From Siphonodentalium dalli (Eukaryota > Mollusca > Scaphopoda > Gadilida > Siphonodentaliidae), in contig CP136068.1 of NCBI GenBank assembly GCA_032622095.1, forward strand, positions 152,297,151 to 152,361,150: DNA of 64,000 nucleotides. Reading direction: 5' to 3'. The notes below the pieces were generated by a model. The model searched no databases. It was not told the origin of the DNA and saw nothing but the letters and a program-made list of their open reading frames with translations. Each line of letters starts with the position of its first letter. The first letter of the stretch is position 1. Position numbers and translations under genes: made by a program. Positions 56,917 through 64,000 of the stretch are shown piece after piece.

Positions 56917-56924
56917 CCTGCAGC

Positions 56925-57854
56925 AATTGCAAAATTGTAGGGGTCTGTACTGAGATCAGCTCGTCCACCCATTTGTCTATGACTCGGAATACCACTTCTA
57001 TTTCCAGAATTGGCCACAACTATTATCAGAAGTGTAATACACATAATACAGGTATGATTATTGAAAACTCAAATTCCATAGTTCAAACTCAAAAGTTTGA
57101 CTTGGTCCAACAAACCAAAATCATGACTTTTGACTAAAAATTTATAGGATACACATGTTCAGTGTTGTGCTGGACCGAAAAATCTTCTGGTAAAAAAAGT
57201 GGCCAAATGAAATTTTTTAGTGGCCAAATAAAAAACTAAATTAGCTAAATCCTCATTTTCTGGGCTCACAATTGATGACTAAATTATATTTTTAAAATGT
57301 ATAACTCTCTGACTCTTATGTCGCGTCGCTGACACCATTCGCCAACTAAACAAGTAATGAGGTATGATATTTTTGCCGAAAATAAAACAACAGTTCTGTT
57401 GCTTATTATCATGAGATGATAACTGTTGAATACCTTTATTGTGTGAAGCCCGGTTGTTGTCATAAGACAGGAAACAGTTTACGACACATTACGTAACTGA
57501 CATGCCATCGCTGGTACATCAAATTATAGGACAATGCATTTACGTATTTCATTTTACAAACTGCCTAATCCACAAAATATGATATAACCAGTGCAGAGAT
57601 TAAGGTTTTTGACGATTATTAGCCTTTGTACAACCATCACCATTCAATCAATGCTCCCCTTACAAAATAAATTGGGTTGTCATTGTATGATGTATCTGAA
57701 GTACGAAACCCGCGGGTTCAAAACAGGCGATATTTCGTCGCATAACTTAATTCGTCGATCGATTCAGCACTTTTGAATTAGATTTATGTCTCGATTTGTG
57801 CAGTTGGCCACTGTTCTACATGACTTGAAGCAGCGAGCTTTAAAATGGGGTTAT
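56925..57854. other. Unassigned stretch
   Basis: An H-like phrase (ACTGAGATCAGCTCGTCCAC, compare 63909) opens it, and TAGTGGCCAAAT is repeated near 57190-57225. No credible gene; the ORF at 57591-57776 has no recognisable domain. Confidence 0.35.
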
Positions 57855-58099
57855 TTAACCCTTTCATGACAGGAGCTTCCTGAAATTTTTTGAAAACCCT
57901 ATACTAATGCATTCTCTTATATACGCGTGTCTCCCATAAGGAGCCTCACATATATGACAGAATACATTGGCCTAACAATATTTACCTTGACCTCTTATAT
58001 ATGCGAGGCTCCATATGGGAGACTCACATATATAAGATAATGCACTGGCACAGGATCTTTAATGCTGCAGCAGCCAAGCTCCCATCATGGAAGGGTTAA
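57855..58099 (-). mobile_element. Family B MITE, copy B8
   Basis: TTAA at both ends, CCCTTTCATGACAGGAGCTT on the left and CCATCATGGAAGGG on the right, two hairpins, and the TTTACCTTGACC spacer. Confidence 0.8.
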
Positions 58100-58139
58100 C
58101 AGTTTCTTTAGTCGACCCTCAGTGAAGCGATTTAAATGA

Positions 58140-58242
58140 CATTTGCGAAATGAGGTCTCCAGATAGTGAATTTAGTGGCACTATCTCGCCCAGCGGGCTA
58201 TTATCACCAAATTTCCCCTCTGGGGACCTCATTCTTCTTAGG
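58140..58242. mobile_element. Family D fragment D11, one hairpin
   Basis: GAAATGAGGTCTCCAGATAG and CTCTGGGGACCTCATTCTTC form one diverged hairpin without the outer termini. Confidence 0.55.
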
Positions 58243-58289
58243 GGGCCAGGGGAGGGTTGGTGGATGTTGGATATTAAGTTGACAATCCA

Positions 58290-58752
58290 AGGGAATGCAC
58301 TGGCATCAGAGGATTTTAACCCTTTACCCAACAAACCGGCCAAAACCGGCCAAATAAAGCTTCAACAGCCTAAAATATCTTCGGTCTGTCTCAATAGAAC
58401 CATACAAATATGGGTATCATTGGAACCGGCTCCTTGACCACATTGTGATAGTTACAGTTATGCCCTGTGCCAATGCATTCTCTTATATATGCGAGTCGAC
58501 CATAGGTCGCCTCGCATATATAAGAGAATGCATTGGCCTAAAAAAAATCTTTTTTTAACACTTTTTACCATTTTTTCTTACATTCTTTAACAATTTTATA
58601 ATTTGTAATGTGTTAAGCCAATGCATTCTCTTATATATGCGAGGCGACCTATGGTCGACTCGCATATATAAGAGAATGCATTGGCACAGGGCCCTTCTGT
58701 TGGGTAAAGGGTTAATGCTGCATCAGCACAGCTCCCGCCATGAAAGTGTTAA
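58290..58752 (-). mobile_element. Family B remnant B9, containing family A copy A10
   Basis: GGGAATGCACTGGCATCAG (left) and TGCTGCATCAGCACAGCTCC with GCCATGAAAGTGTTAA (right) are the end of a B element. The A10 insertion falls on B's internal TTAA (GATCTTTAATGCTG in other copies). Confidence 0.7.
58316..58715 (+). mobile_element. Family A MITE, copy A10
   Basis: TTAA-flanked, both hairpins intact, CCGGCC arm on the left, inserted into family B. It shows directly that A used TTAA as a target. Confidence 0.88.
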
Positions 58753-58753
58753 G

Positions 58754-59476
58754 TTATATGATAAGAATCTCCTTGTTATATGATAAGAATCTCCTTGTTA
58801 TATGATAAGAATCTCATTGTTATATGATAAGAATATCCTTGTTATATGATAAGAATATCCTTGTTATATGATAAGAATATCCTTGTTATATGATAAGAAT
58901 CTCCTTGTTATATGATAAGAATCTCCTTGTTATATGATAAGAATCTCCTTGTTATATGATAAGAATCTCCTTGTTATATGATAAGAATCTCCTTGTTATA
59001 TGATAAGAATCTCCTTGTTATATGATAAGAATCTCCTTGTTATATGATAAGAATCTCCTTGTTATATGATAAGAATCTCCTTGTTATATGATAAGGAATC
59101 TCCTTGTTATATGATAAGGAATCTCATTGTTATATGATAAGAATCTCCTTGTTATATGATAAGAATCTCCTTGTTATATGATAAGAATCTCATTGTTATA
59201 TGATAAGAATCTCCTTGTTATATGATAAGAATCTCCTTGTTATATGATAATAATCTCCTTGTTATATGATAAGAATCTCCTTGTTATATGATAAGAATCT
59301 CCTTGTTATATGATAAGAATATCCTTGTTATATGATAAGAATCTCCTTGTTATATGATAAGAATCTCCTTGTTATATGATAAGAATCTCCTTGTTATATG
59401 ATAAGAATCTCCTTGTTATATGATAAGGAATCTCATTGTTATATGATAAGAATCTCCTTGTTATATGATAAGAATC
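58754..59476. repeat. 22-bp satellite, about 33 copies
   Basis: The unit TTATATGATAAGAATCTCCT plus TG is repeated head to tail for about 720 bp. Variants include CTCATTG, AATATCC and one-base longer units with AAGGAATC. There are no spacers and no ORF. Confidence 0.93.
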
Positions 59477-59577
59477 TCTGTGACCCATTTTCAGTATTGA
59501 GGATGCTCTTCCTGATAAAACACTTCAAAGAAACAATTCGTCTCTAGAAACCTCCTTGGATCATGAGCACTGCGCTT

Positions 59578-59897
59578 TTAACCCTTTACCCAACAAACCG
59601 GCCAAAACCGGCCAAATAAAGATTCAACAGCCTAAAATATCTTCGGTCTGTCTCAATAGAACCATACAAATATGGATATCATTGGAACCGGCTCCTTGAC
59701 CACATTGTGATAGTTACAGTTATGCCCTGTGCCAATGCATTCTCTTATATATGTGAGTCGACCATAGGTCACCTCGCATATATAAGAGAATGCATTGGCC
59801 TACATTTTCTTACATTCTTTAACAATTTTATAGTTTTTAATGTGTTAAGCCAATGCATTCTCTTATATATGCGAGGCGACCTATGGTAAAGGGTTAA
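59578..59897 (+). mobile_element. Family A MITE, copy A11, second hairpin cut at its apex
   Basis: The left half is normal. The second hairpin stops at GCGACCTATGGT and runs straight into AAAGGGTTAA, so the whole descending arm and GGCACAGGG...TTGG are gone. The termini are otherwise kept. Confidence 0.85.
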
Positions 59898-60530
59898 GGT
59901 GAAATTGTGTTCTGCAGGGATGGGATTATTTCACAATTTACATAGTGTACAATTGGTTTCTCTTTGTTATCGGTATCACGCAACATCAATTTTGAGTGAC
60001 TGTTAGATTATATATTATTGACAAAGAGCCATAGAACGAATGCCCAGCTTTTATGTCGGATATTCGACTCTTGTCAAACCAATATTTTTTAACCGAATTT
60101 CTAATCGAATAACGAATCGAACATCGAATATTCGCAGGACCCTACCATTTTATCGCACCTAAATTTTGTCATCTGTGCTTGCAAGACAATATTTTGAAAT
60201 TGCTGCGATAAATTTTTTTCTATTTCAAATATGTCTCAGATCTACCATAGCTCTGTCAAGCAGAAGAAGCTTATTGAGTGAAATAATTGGGAAAATTTGG
60301 TGTGCAAACCAAAACCAAATGGCAGATGGTAACTCAGTGACAAATTGTACGAACAAGCCAAAGTACAGACATCTGTTTACACCTAACATTTCTGTCAAAA
60401 ATTTAAAATGCTTGATGGGGGGAGGCCTATGCCAAAGATAATTGCTCAGCATAGATTTGTACCCCCCTCCCTAGTTGGCCAAAATTGCTGGAAATTGTGT
60501 ATTGTTACCTTAGAAGTGCTCAGTCATGAT
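59898..60530. other. Unassigned stretch
   Basis: Contains CGAATTTCTAATCGAATAAC / CGAATCGAACATCGAATATT phrases near 60092. The ORFs at 60166-60452 overlap on both strands and have no recognisable domain. Confidence 0.35.
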
Positions 60531-61024
60531 AGTTATGGTTTTACTCAATAGACCAATGACTATATGCATAGAGCAGATGGTAAAATATACAGTAATGCTC
60601 TAATTAATCGACCTCTTAACCACAGCAGAATTATGGGTAACCTTTCAGGATTTCATGGAAATATGACTTGTTGCCATTCATTGGAAAGCTCTTGCCGAGA
60701 GCTTTCCGATGAATGGCAACAAGCCATATTTCCGACTAAATCCTGAAAGGTTACCCATAATTCTGCTGTGGTTAAGATGTCGATTAATTAGACCATTACT
60801 GTATGGCATAATAATACCAGCCATTTTCCAGTGATTGCCTCAATCTGTCTCAGTATATGCCTTTATCGTCCATATGACACCAAAATGTTCCAAATCGAAA
60901 ATGATAATCTATCTATAGTGGTAGCAAATTGAAGCTGACAAAAGCGCGTGCTAATCACATGTCTTGGAAAGCAACCAGAGGTGTCTGTTAATTGAAACCG
61001 GAAGAATAGGTTTTATAGAATATA
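60531..61024. repeat. 494-bp duplicated segment, copy 1 (contains E5)
   Basis: Every base I compared is the same as in 61841-62334 (constant offset 1310). It runs from AGTTATGGTTTTACTC to TTTTATAGAATATA, extending 57 bp left and 221 bp right of the E MITE, so it is a segmental copy rather than MITE movement. Confidence 0.92.
60588..60803. mobile_element. Family E MITE, copy E5
   Basis: TACAGTAATGCTC and its partner GACCATTACTGTA with TA edges. The left arm lacks part of the GATTTAGTCGGA block. Confidence 0.82.
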
Positions 61025-61762
61025 GGATGTTATATTCTCCTGAAAATTAGTTTTTAAGGGAATATTAAAATAGCCGGTGTCCATCCATCTGTCCCTCTGC
61101 AGAAAGTTTCGGGATGAGAACTTTATTTTGGGCTATTGTATCGAAACCAAATTTGGTATCATAGAAAACTATCTATGTGCTTAATTGAATTTGCTTCTCT
61201 TCATGCATAATTTTCTATATATATGAAATACTGTTTTCTTTTTTTCCTTGGTTATCTTTTATATTTGGACATTCATCACATACAATAGCCGGCATATTAT
61301 ATTAGTTTCTATCCCAACACTCAGAAATATTTCTGAATATGTAAATTGACACCTTCTCCAGGGAAATAAACTGTCATAGATGCATCTAACTCTGTGACAA
61401 ATGTGAACAATAGAGACGATATGTGGAGGGTCAGACACCGTGATAGAGAAGCAATATTTGATATCTGATTGTGTACCTGTCGTGATCGTGCTCTTGTTTT
61501 TTAAAAGAAATAACTCAATTTTCTTTCTTTATGTAAACTTAATAATAATACTATTATAATAGTCCATTTTCACACCTAGGATTTAGAATTTTCACATACT
61601 CTCTGATGGAACAAATATTACCCTGTTAGTTAAACGTGCATGTCCTTAATTCATACCTTAGTAACGTGAGCTTATCTCAACATTATACTGCCCATGCTAT
61701 AAATGTGGGGGAGGCACTCAAGGAGTCAAAGTATGCATCTCAATGGGTATATATATACCCAA
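61025..61762. other. Unassigned stretch with fragments of repeats H and R
   Basis: GTCCATCCATCTGTCC near 61080 is an H-type core. TGTACCTGTCGTGATCGTGC near 61482 is repeat R. No credible gene. Confidence 0.4.
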
Positions 61763-61840
61763 TAGTGATGTGCGGTTTTGAAATATTCATTTCGGTTTTG
61801 GTTTCGGTATGGTTTTGTAGAAAAACCAGGTTTTGGTTTC

Positions 61841-62334
61841 AGTTATGGTTTTACTCAATAGACCAATGACTATATGCATAGAGCAGATGGTAAAATATAC
61901 AGTAATGCTCTAATTAATCGACCTCTTAACCACAGCAGAATTATGGGTAACCTTTCAGGATTTCATGGAAATATGACTTGTTGCCATTCATTGGAAAGCT
62001 CTTGCCGAGAGCTTTCCGATGAATGGCAACAAGCCATATTTCCGACTAAATCCTGAAAGGTTACCCATAATTCTGCTGTGGTTAAGATGTCGATTAATTA
62101 GACCATTACTGTATGGCATAATAATACCAGCCATTTTCCAGTGATTGCCTCAATCTGTCTCAGTATATGCCTTTATCGTCCATATGACACCAAAATGTTC
62201 CAAATCGAAAATGATAATCTATCTATAGTGGTAGCAAATTGAAGCTGACAAAAGCGCGTGCTAATCACATGTCTTGGAAAGCAACCAGAGGTGTCTGTTA
62301 ATTGAAACCGGAAGAATAGGTTTTATAGAATATA
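61841..62334. repeat. 494-bp duplicated segment, copy 2 (contains E6)
   Basis: Appears identical to 60531-61024. The host sequence reads GGTTTTGGTTTC before it and CGGTTGAGGTTTTC after it, so it looks like a clean insertion with little or no target duplication. Confidence 0.92.
61898..62113. mobile_element. Family E MITE, copy E6
   Basis: Same as E5, carried within the duplicated segment. Confidence 0.82.
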
Positions 62335-62509
62335 TCGGTTGAGGTTTTCTTTTGAAATAAAACTGAAAGAAAACCGAGAAACTGTGAAACGCACATTACT
62401 ATTTAAACCCAATTTACTTTGAGGTTTTAACAAAATACTCCAGGGTTTCCACTGAAAATTGCAGGTCAATATCAGATCCTCCCTTGAAAAATTATCAAAT
62501 ATTATACTC

Positions 62510-62904
62510 AAAAGATGGGGGTATACTGGGTTACATGCGTCCGTCCGTCCATCTAGACGTGCGTGTGTCCATCCGTCCGCTCGTCCATCCGTCCGCTCAT
62601 ATATCTCAAACATGGGTGATCACATATCAATGAAATTTGGAATGCTGGTTTGTCATCATCAGGAGGGCTTTCATAGGAGGGTTCATTGACGTTGTTCACA
62701 TTTTCCGTTCAAGAGTTATCCCTCTTTGTTTATCTGAAAATGTTGAATTTCTGTCAGTCCGCTCATATATCTCAACTATGGGTTATCGGTTGGATTTCCA
62801 TCCACCTTTCATTAGAATTGTCAAGTAATTTATCGTTCATCACATTTTTTTTCACATTTAGGTTTCTGACCTGTCCATATTTCAATGTTCACCATGCCAT
62901 GGAC
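62510..62904. repeat. Dispersed repeat H5
   Basis: GATGGGGGTATACTGGGTTA, then a GTCCGTCCGTCC core, then CCGCTCATATATCTCAAACA and GAGTTATCCCTCTTTGTT. It is the uninterrupted counterpart of H3. Confidence 0.7.
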
Positions 62905-63726
62905 CAGGGACCAGCCTAGACCTGATTTTCAGGGCGAAGTGACTTCTCCCTGTCACAAAAATAAGGCAAAGTGAGAGTTCTCCAGGGTGAAATTGGTTGG
63001 CAAAATTGAAATTGGCCCACACTGTAGTCGCCTATATAATGAAAATATAATATTTAAATTAAAATGATGAAACAATGGTTCAAATGTGGAAATTGTGTTC
63101 AAATCATCACTCTAATAACTATGAATAATGTCCAAACATAATTGTGAGAGAATGGTAGCATTTTATATAATAATTTTGGAAGAACGGCATTTTTACAACC
63201 GCTTATGAATGCGAAAAAAATAAAAATAACACAATGCTTATGAATAAACGAAACGAAACGAAATCTTGAACATTCTCAATCATTAAAGGTGCCTAACCTG
63301 GGTACAGATATTAATATGTTGCAAAAATTAATTTGTTTTCAATATGCATAATTTAACAAAGGGGTGATGATCTGACGTAAGGTGTAGAGTTGTAATCGTC
63401 AGGTGTGATGATCTCAAAATCACAAGTCACTGTGGACACCTGACGATGTATTCACAGCTGTCTGCAATCAACTCTCAGGTGTGAATATGCTCCCAAATCA
63501 CATTAATACAGATGTTAATAGTAACTATGGTGTTATCTATGACAGTGTCAATGGATAACTGGGTTCAATCAATGTTGGCAGTAAATTAGGATGAATATTT
63601 GGCTGATTTTCGTCGGTCAACTTCGGAAATTTCAGGGTGACTTAAACTTCGCCCAGCTGCAAAAAAAGGCTAAGTGCAAGAATAGGGAGACTTCTTCGCC
63701 CACGTTGCCCTCTCGGCTGGTCCCTG
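62905..63726. mobile_element. Candidate hAT-type element K2
   Basis: CAGGGACCAGCCTAGA and TCTCGGCTGGTCCCTG are complementary ends. CGAAGTGACTTCTCCC near the left end and GGGAGACTTCTTCGCCC near the right form the subterminal inverted part shared with K1. An internal hairpin, CGTCAGGTGT...ACACCTGACG, lies at 63399-63446. Target duplication unclear. Confidence 0.6.
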
Positions 63727-64000
63727 CACCATGGGGGTATCCCAGCACCTGTGGTGCAATCTCCTGTTTTCCTTTTCATGCAGTAGATCATTTATTTTCT
63801 TATGTAAGTTGCTCAATTTATCATCATGAATTAGAAGTCAAAATATTAATAGGTTGAGCTTTTCAAATAAACCCCCCCCCCCCCCCTTCAAAAAGTTGAG
63901 GATGTATACTGAAATCAGCGTGTCCGTCTTGGTACACCCATCTATCTATGCCTTCACTTCAATTTCCTGAACTGACCATAACTATAAGTATATAGAGGTG
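63727..64000. other. Repeat R fragment and start of an H-class repeat
   Basis: AATTTATCATCATGAATTAG AAGTC near 63815 matches repeat R at 56385. After a poly-C run (63873-63887), TATACTGAAATCAGCGTGTC opens an H-class copy that continues past the window edge. Confidence 0.5.

Larger units (their letters stand above)
61763..62401. mobile_element. Short hAT-like element interrupted by the 494-bp copy
   Basis: TAGTGATGTGCGGTTTTG and AAACGCACATTACTA are imperfect inverted ends, with GGTTTCGGT/ACCGAGAAA subterminal phrases similar to the hAT at 28702. Without the insert it would be about 145 bp. No 8-bp duplication found. Confidence 0.5.

Noticed and set aside
57700-57730. tRNA-like B-box phrase CGCGGGTTCAAAACAGGCG
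   Set aside because: No A box at the right distance and no cloverleaf could be drawn.
58754-59476. CRISPR-like array
   Set aside because: The 22-bp units are directly adjacent with no spacers, and the context is animal DNA. It is a satellite.

Overview
The window looks like gene-poor, AT-rich DNA from the nuclear genome of an animal, most likely a marine invertebrate and plausibly a mollusc. The reasons are the near absence of long open reading frames, the very high density of short inverted-repeat transposons, and dispersed repeats carrying GTCCGTCCG-type cores next to a 'gagttatccctcttt' phrase, a style I associate with gastropod and bivalve genomes. The taxon is an inference. I see no operons, rRNA, tRNA, CRISPR array or recognisable complete host gene.

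Most of the sequence that can be assigned is non-autonomous DNA transposons, many nested. TTAA-flanked families of piggyBac type: A (about 400 bp, 11 copies, termini CCCTTTACCCAACA), B (about 250 bp, 9 copies or remnants, termini CCCTTTCATGACGGGAGCT) and C (two copies, termini CCCTTTSAGTGCC). Families A, B and one C copy carry the same 69-nt hairpin module. Family F (about 450 bp, termini AGGTACTC) and family G (about 365 bp) are also flanked by TTAA. hAT-type elements with 8-bp target duplications: family D (hairpins reading GAATGAGGTCCCCAGAGG) and single elements at 28702-29813, 53461-54378, 37578-37954 and 20630-20879, plus weaker candidates at 1610-4210, 52810-55195, 61763-62401 and 62905-63726. 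Family E is a near-perfect TA-flanked palindrome (six copies).

Layout: 1-9 kb holds A, B, D, E and F elements around a 2.6-kb hAT-like candidate. 9-20 kb holds degenerate tandem repeats, nested fold-backs and more TTAA elements. 20-26 kb has a tandem array split by a small transposon, a fold-back inside a dispersed repeat, and mostly unassigned unique DNA. 27-28 kb holds the longest credible ORF (196 aa, minus strand), inside an 800-bp segment bounded by a 14-bp direct repeat. 28.6-30.2 kb is a piggyBac-type MITE split by a hAT relic that still encodes the start of a BED zinc finger. 30-50 kb alternates dispersed repeats with unique stretches that could be regulatory DNA. 50.3-55.6 kb is a stack of nested insertions, including a 2.2-kb element that is one giant imperfect inverted repeat. 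58.7-59.5 kb is a 22-bp satellite. 60.5-62.4 kb contains an apparently exact 494-bp duplication.

There is no gene network to describe. The coherent story is transposon biology: unrelated termini sharing one hairpin cargo, compensatory base changes that preserve the hairpin, and nested insertions that order the families in time. No complete transposase for any family is present, so every element here would need one supplied from elsewhere.
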